Origin: UM-FILTER-36-13 sp964394835
GTDB lineage: Bacteria; Patescibacteriota; Patescibacteriia; UBA1558; GWA2-36-10
Reading direction: 5' to 3'
DNA: 56,627 bases
Assembly (NCBI GenBank): GCA_964394835.1
Contig: CAYMZA010000002.1
Span: 1-56,627, forward strand
Below are positions 1 through 8,729 of this stretch, piece by piece (within the stretch, counting starts at the first letter, position 1; each line of letters starts with the position of its first letter). The translations under genes and the position numbers were made by a program. Under the pieces are notes generated by a model. That model did no database searches. It was given only the letters and a program-made list of their open reading frames with translations, and had not been told where the DNA came from.

Positions 1-6
1 TAATAT

Positions 7-81
7 TGGTGACCCTACGGGGAATCGAACCCCGGTTACCAGGATGAGAACCTGGCGTCCTAACCACTAGACGATAGGGCC
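7..81 (-). tRNA. tRNA-Glu (UUC)
   Basis: On the minus strand this folds as a complete cloverleaf. The acceptor GGCCCTA pairs with TAGGGTC (one G-U), the T arm has the loop TTCGATT between GGGG/CCCC, and the anticodon stem CCAGG/CCTGG closes the loop TTCTCAT, giving anticodon TTC for Glu. The 3' ACCA is encoded in the DNA. It lies 26 nt beyond the end of murF on the same strand and may share its transcript. Confidence 0.96.
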
Positions 82-107
82 ATTCAGTATTAATAACAAA
101 AATATGA

Positions 108-1370
108 TTATTTATCAACCTTATCTACTAATAATTCATCTGCTTTCCAAGGTTTAGCCATAATTTCATAAACAACTTGTTCCATTTTAGAACCCCTTGA
201 ACCTTTTATTAAAATAATATCATTTTCTTTAATTCTTTCTTGTAAGAATATACCTGCTTCAGTTGTAAATGGAAAATGATATATATTATCTTCAGACATA
301 CCTGCTTCTTTAGCAGCCCTAGCTATATCTCTTGATCTTTCTCCTATTACAAATAAATAATCAATCTTAAGTTGTTTAACTTTTTTACCTACATTTCTAT
401 GACTTTCTTCACTGATATCTCCTAATTCTAACATATCACCAAATACGGCAAGTTTTCTACCTAAACTAGGCATTTCTGATAATATGTTTAAAGCTAATTC
501 AGAAGACTGTGGAGAAGCATTATATGTATCATCTATAATATATGAATTCTTAACACCTTTAACTAAATTAGTTCTACCCTTAGCTGGTATATATTTCATT
601 AAATTTTTAGATATATCTACTAAATTCATATCTAGAATTAAAGCAATACTACAAGCACAAGCTACAGATTGAGCATGTTGCCATCCCAAAACATTAGGTA
701 AAAATATTGGTATTACAGATCCTTGATATTTTATCTTAAAAGTAGTTCCATATGTATTATCTTTTTCAATTATCTTAATATCTTTAATACATATATCGCT
801 ATCTTCTTTTTGACCAAAAGTTTTAATATTACTTTTTATTTTATCTTTACTAGAATATAGTAACTTATCATCATTGTTTAAAACAACCCAAGCTTCTTTA
901 TTTAACTTTTTAGTAATATTTAGCTTTTCTTTAAGTATATTATTAATACTACCAAAGTTTTCAATATGACTATGCCCAATAGCTGTTAAAACAGCAATAT
1001 CTGGTTTAGCTATACTAGTTAAATAGTTAATATCCCCTTTTTTATCTGCCCCCATTTCTAGTATTAGAATATCAGGATATTCTTTATCTTTAAATATTAT
1101 TAATTTTAATGAAGATAATATTATGCTAAACCATTTAAATATATTTCTTTGTCCTGATTCTTTATTTAATATAGTTAAAGGAACACCTATTTCATTGTTA
1201 TAGTTTTTAATATTTCTTTGTATGTTAAAATTATCCTTTAAAACAGAAAAAATAGCTTCTTTTGTAGAAGTTTTACCAACACTACCAGTTATACCTATTA
1301 TTTTAGGATTATATTTAGTTACAACCTTAATAGATAGATATTTTAATATTATATATAATATTTTATTCAT
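108..1370 (-). CDS. murF: MurF-like D-Ala-D-Ala adding ligase, N-terminally short
   Basis: This cytoplasmic ATP-dependent ligase would add D-Ala-D-Ala to UDP-MurNAc-tripeptide, the last cytoplasmic step of peptidoglycan precursor synthesis. The ATP loop GSVGKTS is at residues 29-35, followed by the Mur-ligase motifs EMGADKKGD and DDTYNASP and the C-terminal AVFGDMLELG. At 420 aa it is shorter than usual MurF (about 450), and the P-loop begins only 28 residues from the start. The UDP-binding first domain is therefore missing and replaced by a short hydrophobic leader. No in-frame upstream extension fits, since ftsI ends 35 nt away. It is the last protein gene of the mraZ-rsmH-ftsL-ftsI-murF cluster. 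Confidence 0.88.
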   Translation of the reverse strand: MNKILYIILKYLSIKVVTKYNPKIIGITGSVGKTSTKEAIFSVLKDNFNIQRNIKNYNNEIGVPLTILNKESGQRNIFKWFSIILSSLKLIIFKDKEYPDILILEMGADKKGDINYLTSIAKPDIAVLTAIGHSHIENFGSINNILKEKLNITKKLNKEAWVVLNNDDKLLYSSKDKIKSNIKTFGQKEDSDICIKDIKIIEKDNTYGTTFKIKYQGSVIPIFLPNVLGWQHAQSVACACSIALILDMNLVDISKNLMKYIPAKGRTNLVKGVKNSYIIDDTYNASPQSSELALNILSEMPSLGRKLAVFGDMLELGDISEESHRNVGKKVKQLKIDYLFVIGERSRDIARAAKEAGMSEDNIYHFPFTTEAGIFLQERIKENDIILIKGSRGSKMEQVVYEIMAKPWKADELLVDKVDK

Positions 1371-1405
1371 AACTATATGTTACAATGTTTTCAATATAAA
1401 TCAAG

Positions 1406-3205
1406 TTAACGATTAGATGGTATATTATAATATTTAAGAAGGAACTTAGCAATCTCACCAAATAAAGGAGCTGCTGTATCAGATGAGTATCTAGCTGCTG
1501 TAGGAGCGTCTAATTTAGTAATCATAGTAAACTTAGGATTATCATTAGGAGCAAAACCTACAAAATTATGTATAAACTTATTTTTATGCCATTTTTTAGT
1601 TTCTAAATCAACTAACTGAGCTGTACCTGTTTTACCAGCTACATAATATCCATCTACACCAGCTTTATCACCATGAATACTATCTACTACACTTACCATC
1701 ATAGCTGATACTGTAGCAGCAGTACCAGGATCTATGACCTTTATTATTTCCTTAGGCAAAAACTCTTCTTTTTCTCCATTACTATATTCTATTCTTTCAA
1801 CAATATATGGTTGCATTAATTTACCTTTATTAGCAATTACATTTATAGCATTTACCATTTGCAAAGGAGTAACAGTTACACCCTGACCATATGATGTTGT
1901 TGCTTTATATATATCCTTACCTTTAGCTAATTGACTAATGTCTCCCCTACTTTCTTGACTAATGCTAATATCTACTAATTTACCAAAACCAAACTTTTTT
2001 ATATATTCTTCAAATATTCTATTATTCACCTCATAGGTAGCAAATATTATCCCTGTGTTTATAGAAGAAGCTAAAACTTCTTTCATATCCACCCAACCAT
2101 ATATCTTTCCTCCAGCATTTTTAATAGGATAACCAGCATATTTAACTTCACCTGTATCTTCATAAAGAGTGTTAGGGTCTACCTTACCTTGATCTATAGC
2201 TATAGCCATAGATATGGCTTTCATAACAGAACCAGGTTCATAATTATGATATACTGCATTATTATTATATATATCACTGCTTTCAACCATATTATATTCA
2301 TTAGGATCAAAACTAGGATAATTACACATTGCCTTAATAGCTCCTGTATTTGTTTCTAAAATGATAACTGAACCTGATTCAGCATCATATCGAACAATAG
2401 CTTTTTCCAAAGCCTTACAAGCTGTATATTGTATTGTATTATCAATTGTTAAAAAAATATCAGCACCATCTTGAGCATCTATACCTTGATTACTAGATAA
2501 TAATCTACCAGCAGAATCTTTTTCTCCAATTATTTGTCCAATATTACCAGATAATTCATTTTCATAATACCCCTCTATACCATAACTACCTATTCTAGTA
2601 TGGCCATTACCATAACCTAAGAATCCAAGAATATGAGCACCGACTTCTTTATCAGGATATGATCGTAAAACATTTTTTTCAAAAAGAACACCAATTCCTG
2701 CAATATTCTTGGCTTGTTTATCAACTTCCCTATCTTTATTAATATCTAAACGTAAAACTTCTAATTTTTCTTCTAGTAAGGATACTTTATCTCTACCTAT
2801 GTTTTTAACTATAACCTCATGATATCTATTCTCTTTTTTAACTTTTTCTAAAACTACTTCTTCTTCTAATTCTAAAACTTCTATTAAAATATCAGTAATA
2901 TTCTGAGGCCTAGTAATCTTACTAGGATCCACTATTATATTATAGTAAACTTTATTAATAGCTAAAGGATGAACTACATCTTTAGATTCTAAACTTTCAA
3001 AAGCATAAATACCACCTCTTTCAGGTAAAATATCTTGCATTACAGCCCTTTGACTAAGGCCAATATTTAAATAATGTTCATGTTTAATTACTTGAACATA
3101 AAATAGACGTGAAATAATAAGCAGGAATAAGAAAAAAACGACCCCCTGTAGGGCCTTAATTCTTTTCACAGAAATATCATGATTGTTAAAACGAGAAAAA
3201 TACAT
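1406..3205 (-). CDS. ftsI: Peptidoglycan transpeptidase FtsI (class B PBP)
   Basis: This is a septal DD-transpeptidase that cross-links peptidoglycan outside the membrane. A short cytoplasmic tail is followed by one membrane segment at about residues 19-38, a PBP dimerisation domain (about 55-215) and a transpeptidase domain. All three active-site motifs are present: SVMK at 326-329 (Ser326 nucleophile), SIN at 381-383 and KTG at 525-527. The length of 599 aa is normal for FtsI/PBP2. The start lies 3 nt after the ftsL stop, and the position inside a dcw cluster favours FtsI over the elongation PBP2. Confidence 0.93.
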   Translation of the reverse strand: MYFSRFNNHDISVKRIKALQGVVFFLFLLIISRLFYVQVIKHEHYLNIGLSQRAVMQDILPERGGIYAFESLESKDVVHPLAINKVYYNIIVDPSKITRPQNITDILIEVLELEEEVVLEKVKKENRYHEVIVKNIGRDKVSLLEEKLEVLRLDINKDREVDKQAKNIAGIGVLFEKNVLRSYPDKEVGAHILGFLGYGNGHTRIGSYGIEGYYENELSGNIGQIIGEKDSAGRLLSSNQGIDAQDGADIFLTIDNTIQYTACKALEKAIVRYDAESGSVIILETNTGAIKAMCNYPSFDPNEYNMVESSDIYNNNAVYHNYEPGSVMKAISMAIAIDQGKVDPNTLYEDTGEVKYAGYPIKNAGGKIYGWVDMKEVLASSINTGIIFATYEVNNRIFEEYIKKFGFGKLVDISISQESRGDISQLAKGKDIYKATTSYGQGVTVTPLQMVNAINVIANKGKLMQPYIVERIEYSNGEKEEFLPKEIIKVIDPGTAATVSAMMVSVVDSIHGDKAGVDGYYVAGKTGTAQLVDLETKKWHKNKFIHNFVGFAPNDNPKFTMITKLDAPTAARYSSDTAAPLFGEIAKFLLKYYNIPSNR

Positions 3206-3208
3206 ATA

Positions 3209-3508
3209 TTATCTAAGAGCTACTTTATCACTATCACCCAAATGTTGTATCTCTTTAGCTTGTACCTTAACTAAATTTAATCTAGTGCTTTCTTTTTCTA
3301 TCCTTTCTATAGTCTGTAATTCACTTATCTTAGCATTTAACATTCTAGTAGTATCTTCTAAAATATTAATATCATTATTTAAATCATTTCTTAATAGTGT
3401 TTGATGATTAGAATAATTATTAAGCATTAAAGATCCCATCCATATTAATGTTATAAATGTGAAAAGAAATGGTTTTAATTTTTTAATTGATTTATTTTTT
3501 CTCTTCAT
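3209..3508 (-). CDS. ftsL: FtsL-like divisome protein
   Basis: This is a 99-aa bitopic protein. A basic N-terminus is followed by one membrane segment at about residues 13-31, then a periplasmic coiled coil (about 40-75) and a short tail. The sequence is too short and variable for a firm family call. Size, topology, the tail ESTRLNLVKV resembling FtsL/DivIC tails, and the position exactly between rsmH and ftsI all support FtsL, which with FtsB/DivIC recruits and activates FtsWI at the septum. It lies 3 nt upstream of ftsI and starts 5 nt after the end of rsmH. Confidence 0.75.
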   Translation of the reverse strand: MKRKNKSIKKLKPFLFTFITLIWMGSLMLNNYSNHQTLLRNDLNNDINILEDTTRMLNAKISELQTIERIEKESTRLNLVKVQAKEIQHLGDSDKVALR

Positions 3509-3513
3509 TTTGT

Positions 3514-4479
3514 TTATATTTTTTCTACTACCCTGAGTATAGCGCTACGACTACGAGGATTATTATCTAATTCCTCTTTACTAGGCTTTATACCCTTTTT
3601 ATTTATTATTTTAATTAACGGCTTGTAGCTACATGTGCATATAGGATCTTTAGGCGGACAAACACATGTTCTTGATATTTCTTTAAAATATTTTTTTACT
3701 ATCCTATCTTCTAAGGAATGAAATGATATAACAGCTAAACGTCCTCCTGAATGTAAAACATTAATAGCTTTAGGTAATACATCACTTACATTTTCTAACT
3801 CTTTATTAACAGCTATTCTTAAAGCTTGAAATACTTTTGTGGCAGGATATCTTCTAAACCTTGCCACGTTCTTTATATTCAAAATCCGGAGTATGACGGA
3901 AACAAACATGGAAGTTTTAACTAATTTTTGTTTTTGTTTGTCGCGTTCCCTCCAAGCTATAATACCAGTGGCAATACGCTTGGCTTGCCTTTCTTCGCCA
4001 TACTCACGGAAAATTTGACACAATTTATCTTCCGACCAAGTTAATATAATATCTGAAGCAGTAATATCTTGTATCTCAGGACTAAACCTCATATCTAAAT
4101 CACCAGTATCTTTAAAAGAAAAACCTTGATTGGATGAGTCTAATTGATACGATGACACACCTAGATCAATTACAATACCTGATATCTTATCAATCTTAGA
4201 CTTTAATTTCCCTATTTCTTTTTCTAAATGAACATAACTTTTATTAACTATATATATTCTATCTTTGTATTTTTCTAAATTCTTCTTTGCTGATTGTATA
4301 GCTGCTTTATCAAGTTCAAATGCTATAACTCTACCCTTTGGAGAAGTTTTTTCTAGTATGTCTTTAGCATGTCCTCCTCCACCCAATGTACAATCAATGT
4401 AATGTTTATTAGATTTAGGATTTAATAATTCAATAACCTCATCCTTAAGCACACTTATATGCTTATATTCAACAGACAT
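3514..4479 (-). CDS. rsmH: 16S rRNA m4C1402 methyltransferase RsmH
   Basis: RsmH N4-methylates C1402 of 16S rRNA in the decoding centre using SAM. The SAM-binding motif DCTLGGGGHA is at residues 29-38, and the family motifs VIDLGVSS, GFSF, LDMRF, ATKVFQALRIAVN and AVISFHSLEDRIVK follow in order. The C-terminus ends with the typical RSRSAILRVVEK. The length of 321 aa is normal. The stop of mraZ lies 1 nt upstream, so the two are coupled. The stretch at about 3840-4045 uses GC-richer codons than the rest of the gene (see findings). Confidence 0.95.
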   Translation of the reverse strand: MSVEYKHISVLKDEVIELLNPKSNKHYIDCTLGGGGHAKDILEKTSPKGRVIAFELDKAAIQSAKKNLEKYKDRIYIVNKSYVHLEKEIGKLKSKIDKISGIVIDLGVSSYQLDSSNQGFSFKDTGDLDMRFSPEIQDITASDIILTWSEDKLCQIFREYGEERQAKRIATGIIAWRERDKQKQKLVKTSMFVSVILRILNIKNVARFRRYPATKVFQALRIAVNKELENVSDVLPKAINVLHSGGRLAVISFHSLEDRIVKKYFKEISRTCVCPPKDPICTCSYKPLIKIINKKGIKPSKEELDNNPRSRSAILRVVEKI

Positions 4480-4480
4480 A

Positions 4481-4912
4481 TTAAATACCTAAATCAACTA
4501 AACCTTCTGCTATATCATTACTATCTTTTTCAGAAACCTTTTGATATTTATTCCACATCTTTTCATCCCAAACCTCTAAACGATTATATAATCCAGCTAA
4601 AACTGTTTTTTTATTCAATCCAGCAAATACTTTTAAATAATCAGGTAATATAACTCTACCTTGTTTATCTAATTTAACATCCATAGCTCCTGCTAACATC
4701 ATACGAGAAAATGCTCTAGACTTAGCTTGACTAAAAGGTAAATTAGCTAGTTTATTAGCTAACTTATTCCATTCTTTTGCAGTGTATATAAAAAGACAAT
4801 TATCTAATCCTTTAGTTATAACTACTCCGTCCTTAAGCATTTTACGGAATTTAGTAGGCAAAGCTAAACGATTCTTATTATCTAAATTATATTTGTACTC
4901 TCCAATAAACAT
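4481..4912 (-). CDS. mraZ: Transcriptional regulator MraZ
   Basis: MraZ is a ring-forming DNA-binding protein that usually represses or tunes its own dcw operon. Two AbrB-like half-domains are visible, one around YNLDNKNRLALP near the start and one around VKLDKQGRVILP near residue 85. The reading frame is open for seven more codons upstream (to 4933), but the family begins at MFIGEYKYN, so the ATG at 4910-4912 is preferred, giving 143 aa. The upstream region holds a promoter and candidate MraZ operator repeats, fitting autoregulation. Confidence 0.93.
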   Translation of the reverse strand: MFIGEYKYNLDNKNRLALPTKFRKMLKDGVVITKGLDNCLFIYTAKEWNKLANKLANLPFSQAKSRAFSRMMLAGAMDVKLDKQGRVILPDYLKVFAGLNKKTVLAGLYNRLEVWDEKMWNKYQKVSEKDSNDIAEGLVDLGI

Positions 4913-4944
4913 AAAGTATTTAGTTATCCACAAGCAAGGTTATA

Positions 4945-4968
4945 TTTCCCCCACTTTTCACCACCACT
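4945..4968 (-). promoter_or_regulatory. Candidate MraZ operator repeats
   Basis: Read on the minus strand, this stretch contains GTGGTGGTG, then AAAA, then GTGGGGG followed by AAA. These are repeated GTGG(G) units of the kind MraZ binds upstream of its own gene. They lie between the predicted transcription start (about 4977) and the mraZ ATG at 4912. Assignment rests on motif resemblance and position. Confidence 0.65.
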
Positions 4969-4983
4969 ATGGTCATTACATAC

Positions 4984-5013
4984 ATTATACCCCACAGCAC
5001 TAGTCTGAGTCAA
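4984..5013 (-). promoter_or_regulatory. Promoter of the mraZ-murF cluster
   Basis: On the minus strand a -35 box TTGACT (5008-5013) is separated by 18 nt from a perfect -10 box TATAAT (4984-4989). Transcription would start near 4977, leaving a leader of about 65 nt that carries the MraZ-type repeats. Confidence 0.8.
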
Positions 5014-5082
5014 CACTTAAGTTATCCACAACAAAAAATAACCTTAAAAAAGGATATTATTTACTTAAACTATATATTTTAC

Positions 5083-5511
5083 TTACTTTATAATACTAAA
5101 AGTAGGTTTTTTCTTACTAATTGTAATATTAGGTTTATGTTTATACTTTGCTATTAAAGGTTTAAACTTTTTTTCTTTGCTTAACTGTTTAATTAAACTG
5201 GGCAATATCTCTTCAAAGGGTTTAGTATAGTATAGTTTACTAATAACAGGGATATTAAAATTCCAAGCAATAGTATTAATTATACCTATTATAACCTTAA
5301 CTTGAACCAAACTAGTTTCTTTAACTCCCAAGATAATACCCTTAACATCTTTTAGTTTAATCTTACTATGTTTTAAAAAAGTATCTAATTCCAATAATAT
5401 AGTATCTTTATCTCTAGGCATCACAAAACTATAGTCTTTAACTATACTACCCTCCTCTACTAAATACCAAGTACCATTATTACGATCTAAAATGTTTAAG
5501 ATTATATTCAT
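5083..5511 (-). CDS. Divergent TsaB/YeaZ-like protein
   Basis: This 142-aa protein resembles the N-terminal half of TsaB, the partner of TsaD in making t6A37 of tRNA. A beta strand at the start is followed by a helix and then LKDVKGIILGV, in the place where TsaB has its LKDLDAI..VGPGSFTGLR region, and by a hydrophobic helix ending in FNIPV. The GPGSFTGLR signature itself is replaced by KETSLVQVK, and the C-terminal half is cut short and lysine-rich. TsaB is a non-catalytic ASKHA-fold protein, so loss of motifs does not exclude a structural role. The gene overlaps the end of the upstream regulator gene by 32 nt. Confidence 0.5.
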   Translation of the reverse strand: MNIILNILDRNNGTWYLVEEGSIVKDYSFVMPRDKDTILLELDTFLKHSKIKLKDVKGIILGVKETSLVQVKVIIGIINTIAWNFNIPVISKLYYTKPFEEILPSLIKQLSKEKKFKPLIAKYKHKPNITISKKKPTFSIIK

Positions 5512-6088
5512 TTAATTGTTTCTTTTTAACTTCTGCTGATATCTTATCAACTACAACTATATTTTCATTAGACCAAATATCATATATAAACTTATCTGTA
5601 ATTTCTAAACGATACAAATAGTCTGCTTTAGACAAAAAAGTATACCTTAATTCATCTGCAAAACCTTCAGCTATACTATTTAAATACTTATCAAATTCCT
5701 TTCTATTAACCTTACCTACTATTAGAACATCAGTATCAGAAGGAGAATTAGTCAAAACACCCGTAAACATTAAAAGCTTTAAACCAGATATCTTAGACAT
5801 CTTTTCTGCTATTTGCATTTCTTCTAAGGCTATAGCTTTAAAAACTAAATTATATATTTCCTTGAACAAAGAGAATCCATTATTAACAAAATAATATTTT
5901 TTACCTTCCTTTTCTTCTGTGTTTAATAATCCAAACTTTTCTAAATTAGTAAGTTCTCTTCTTAAAGAATTGATTTGTAACCCTAGTCTTCTTGTTAATT
6001 GACGAATAAAAAACTTATCACGAGAATTAATACAAAAAAACTTTAATATTTTTATTCTAGCTGTAGAACTAAAAAGATACTCAAGCAT
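5480..6088 (-). CDS. Winged-helix protein with nucleotidyltransferase-like domain
   Basis: This 202-aa protein starts with an ArsR/MarR-like winged helix (about residues 1-70; FIRQLTRRLGLQINSLRRELT is the recognition helix area). It continues with a domain containing SPSDTDVLIVG, which resembles the nucleotidyltransferase G-S-x-D-x-D pattern without a clear catalytic set. A DNA-binding regulator carrying an inactive NTase module is a reasonable inference; the ligand is unknown. It is transcribed divergently from the PP2C-like gene at 6150 and overlaps the TsaB-like gene. Confidence 0.6.
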   Translation of the reverse strand: MLEYLFSSTARIKILKFFCINSRDKFFIRQLTRRLGLQINSLRRELTNLEKFGLLNTEEKEGKKYYFVNNGFSLFKEIYNLVFKAIALEEMQIAEKMSKISGLKLLMFTGVLTNSPSDTDVLIVGKVNRKEFDKYLNSIAEGFADELRYTFLSKADYLYRLEITDKFIYDIWSNENIVVVDKISAEVKKKQLNEYNLKHFRS

Positions 6089-6122
6089 ATTAATATATAT
6101 TTACTAAAGATATTAAATATAG

Positions 6123-6128
6123 TATAAT
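6123..6128 (+). promoter_or_regulatory. -10 box of the gene at 6150
   Basis: A perfect TATAAT lies 21 nt upstream of the ATG at 6150, with a weak TTACTA 16 nt further upstream. It is the only clear promoter between the two divergent genes on this strand. Confidence 0.55.
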
Positions 6129-6149
6129 ATTAAATAGAAGAAATGTAAA

Positions 6150-8219
6150 ATGCCAAATCTTAAAAATTACAAATTATTTATACACGATCATATTAACTCT
6201 AGAGAACTATCAGAAGTTTATTTAAGTGAAGAAAATAAACATGGTAAGTTATTTATTACACTAGAATCTTCTAAAACTAAGGTGGATCAGCAAGAAGCAA
6301 TTAATGAAATTATTAATCAAGTCTCTGTTATTTTCGATACTTCTCATGAAAAAGATTCTGAAATGCTATTAGAAGAGATATTAAAGAAAATTAATGACCT
6401 ATTACCAGAATTAAGCTCGGAACTTAAAATAAGGAGTTGGATTAATAAACTAGATATAGCGATTGGTATAATATCAGAAAATAATGTATACATGTCAGCT
6501 ATTGGTAATATTAATACACTGCTAATACATAATAATAAATACAAGTCTATACTAACAACTGAAGCTGAAATAAACCCTACTAAACCCTTCACAGATATTA
6601 CAAGTGGTCAATTAGATAAAGGAGATGCTTTAATTATTTCTACTAATTCTCTTTTTGACTATATTTCTAAAGAAAAAATAAAACAAATAATTACTAAATA
6701 TCCTCCTAGAACTAGTATCTTAGAAATGCAAAAACTTTTAGAATCTGTTCCTGACTTTGTAACATTTAATTCTTTAGTTATGAAAAATACGCAAGCTAAA
6801 GATATAGCTACAGATGAAGAAAATATAGAATCAGATAGTCTAAAAACTAATATTATACCTAAAGAATATACACAAGAAAAAAGAAAATCCAAATTAGTTT
6901 TAGACCTTAAAGCTGTAAATAATATAGGATTTATACAAAAGATAAGTAAGATTATTTCTTTATTTATATATTTCTTTCAAATTATATCTAAAATATTTAT
7001 ATATATATTTAATAAAATAAAGGTAATTATACTATTTCTATTCTCTAATAAATATAGGAATAACCAAGAAGAGAGAACATTACATCAAATTAAAGACAAA
7101 ATAAACGATAAATATACTTGGTATTATAAACTAAATAAAAAACAAAAAGTAACATTAGTATCATTATTCATAATAATACTAGTATTTTTAACTAATTTAG
7201 TATTTTTAACACAAGAAAAAGCTGTAAAAGAAACTAATAAAGAATATGCTAATGCATTATTATTAATAAATGAGAAATTAACAGAAGCAGAAGCTAAATT
7301 AATATACAGTGATGAACAAGCTTCTGAGTTAATACTTCTAGAAATACAAGATATAATTAATAATTTAAATATAACATCTCAAGAAAATCAAGAGGAAATA
7401 GATGAAATAGCATTAACAGTTAAACATAAATTAAATAAAGTAAGACATATTTATGAAGTAACTGATCCTACAGAATTATTTGATTTAAGTACTACTATTT
7501 TATCTAGCAAACAAATAGTACAAAAAGAAGGTATATTCTATATATTAGGAGATGAAAAACTATATAAACTAAAAGAAGATAGTTTAGAACATTTAATTGA
7601 TTTTCCAGGAGGAACATTATTAACAGACTGGCCTAAGAAAAATAAACTTATACTAGGTAATGAAGAACAATATTTTATTATAAACCTAGATAATAATGAA
7701 TTAGAAGCCTTTGACTTTACTAAAAGTGCTGGTAATACCTCTATACAAGATTTGAATATGTATAGTAATAACCTATATGTTTTAGATAAAGCTAATAATC
7801 AAATATTTAAATACCCTGAATACTATGATCTATTTGCTAATGGGTCTGCTTGGATTTCTGATGAAATAACCTTAGACAACTTTAATAGTTTTACTATAGA
7901 CGGTAATATATACATTATAGATAATGAAGGTAAAATAAATAAATTTAGTAAAGGTTCTTTAGAGATATTTAATTATCATGAATTAAGACCTAATATAGGA
8001 CCTAATAGTATTATAAAAACATTTAAAGATTCTGATTACTTATATATCATAGATCCAAGTAATCAAAGAATAGTTATTTTAAATAAAGATGGTAATATAG
8101 AAGATCAATATACTTCTGATAAGTTTGATAACCTTATAGACTTAGCTATAGACCCTGAAGAAAAAGCTATTTATCTACTAAATGGTAATAATCTTTATTT
8201 ACTAGCTATAAATGAATAA
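6150..8219 (+). CDS. Membrane protein: degenerate PP2C-like domain plus propeller-like C-terminus
   Basis: This 689-aa protein is not assigned to a named family. Residues about 1-215 have the pattern of a PP2C phosphatase: VYMSAIGNINTLLI sits where PP2C has its GDSRAY strand, and LDKGDALIISTNSLFDYIS where it has the GD..LL.SDGL strand. The metal-binding aspartates are replaced (GNI for GDS, TNS for SDG), so catalysis is unlikely. Two hydrophobic stretches follow (about 263-300 and 334-356), then a coiled coil (about 360-430). The outer region from about 440 has repeated short beta units (LYVLDKANNQIFKY, IYIIDNEGKINKF) like an NHL/SMP-30 propeller. A cytoplasmic sensor linked to an extracytoplasmic propeller is the inferred layout. 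Confidence 0.6.
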   Translation: MPNLKNYKLFIHDHINSRELSEVYLSEENKHGKLFITLESSKTKVDQQEAINEIINQVSVIFDTSHEKDSEMLLEEILKKINDLLPELSSELKIRSWINKLDIAIGIISENNVYMSAIGNINTLLIHNNKYKSILTTEAEINPTKPFTDITSGQLDKGDALIISTNSLFDYISKEKIKQIITKYPPRTSILEMQKLLESVPDFVTFNSLVMKNTQAKDIATDEENIESDSLKTNIIPKEYTQEKRKSKLVLDLKAVNNIGFIQKISKIISLFIYFFQIISKIFIYIFNKIKVIILFLFSNKYRNNQEERTLHQIKDKINDKYTWYYKLNKKQKVTLVSLFIIILVFLTNLVFLTQEKAVKETNKEYANALLLINEKLTEAEAKLIYSDEQASELILLEIQDIINNLNITSQENQEEIDEIALTVKHKLNKVRHIYEVTDPTELFDLSTTILSSKQIVQKEGIFYILGDEKLYKLKEDSLEHLIDFPGGTLLTDWPKKNKLILGNEEQYFIINLDNNELEAFDFTKSAGNTSIQDLNMYSNNLYVLDKANNQIFKYPEYYDLFANGSAWISDEITLDNFNSFTIDGNIYIIDNEGKINKFSKGSLEIFNYHELRPNIGPNSIIKTFKDSDYLYIIDPSNQRIVILNKDGNIEDQYTSDKFDNLIDLAIDPEEKAIYLLNGNNLYLLAINE

Positions 8220-8230
8220 TTAATATAATA

Positions 8231-8262
8231 AAAAACACCCTAGTATTTAGAGTGTTTTTTTG
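8231..8262. terminator. Bidirectional terminator
   Basis: The hairpin AACACCCT...AGAGTGTT has an A-run on one side and a T-run on the other, between the convergent genes ending at 8219 and 8274. It can serve both strands. Confidence 0.8.
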
Positions 8263-8273
8263 TTTCTAAAACT

Positions 8274-8702
8274 TTATTTCAAAGTTACAGTAGCGCCAGC
8301 TTCAGTAAGTTTAGTTTTCATTTCTTCAGCTTCTTCTTTACTAGCACCTTCTTTAACAATTACAGGAGCTTCATCAGTCATATCCTTAGCTTCTTTAAGA
8401 CCTAATTCAGTAACTTCTCTAATAGCTTTAATAACATTGATTTTCTTTTCACCAATAGATGTTAATTCAACATCAAAAGAAGATTTTTCTTCTCCAGCTT
8501 CTTCAGCTGCAGCAGGAGCAGCAGCCATTGCTACAGGAGCAGCAGCACTAACGCCAAATTTATCTTCTAAGATAGATACTAATTCAGATAGATCTAATAC
8601 AGACATTTTTTCAATTTCTTCTACAATACTTTTGAATTTAGCCGGTACTTCAACTACCTTTTCTTCTTTAGTTTCTTCAACTTGTTTTTTTTCTTCTGTC
8701 AT
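8274..8702 (-). CDS. rplL: Ribosomal protein bL12 (L7/L12)
   Basis: This is the multi-copy stalk protein of the 50S subunit that recruits translation GTPases. An N-terminal dimerisation domain (MSVLDLSELVSILEDKFGV, about residues 33-51) is followed by an alanine-rich hinge and the C-terminal domain (KINVIKAIREVTELGLKEAK). It is 142 aa, about 15-20 longer than usual because of a charged Glu/Lys N-terminal extension. It follows rplJ by 27 nt and ends at a terminator. Confidence 0.97.
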   Translation of the reverse strand: MTEEKKQVEETKEEKVVEVPAKFKSIVEEIEKMSVLDLSELVSILEDKFGVSAAAPVAMAAAPAAAEEAGEEKSSFDVELTSIGEKKINVIKAIREVTELGLKEAKDMTDEAPVIVKEGASKEEAEEMKTKLTEAGATVTLK

Positions 8703-8729
8703 AATATTTTTTTTAATTATTTATTTAAA

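Noticed and set aside
4913..4933. Longer mraZ start at 4933
   Set aside because: The extra seven residues are outside the family start MFIGEY.
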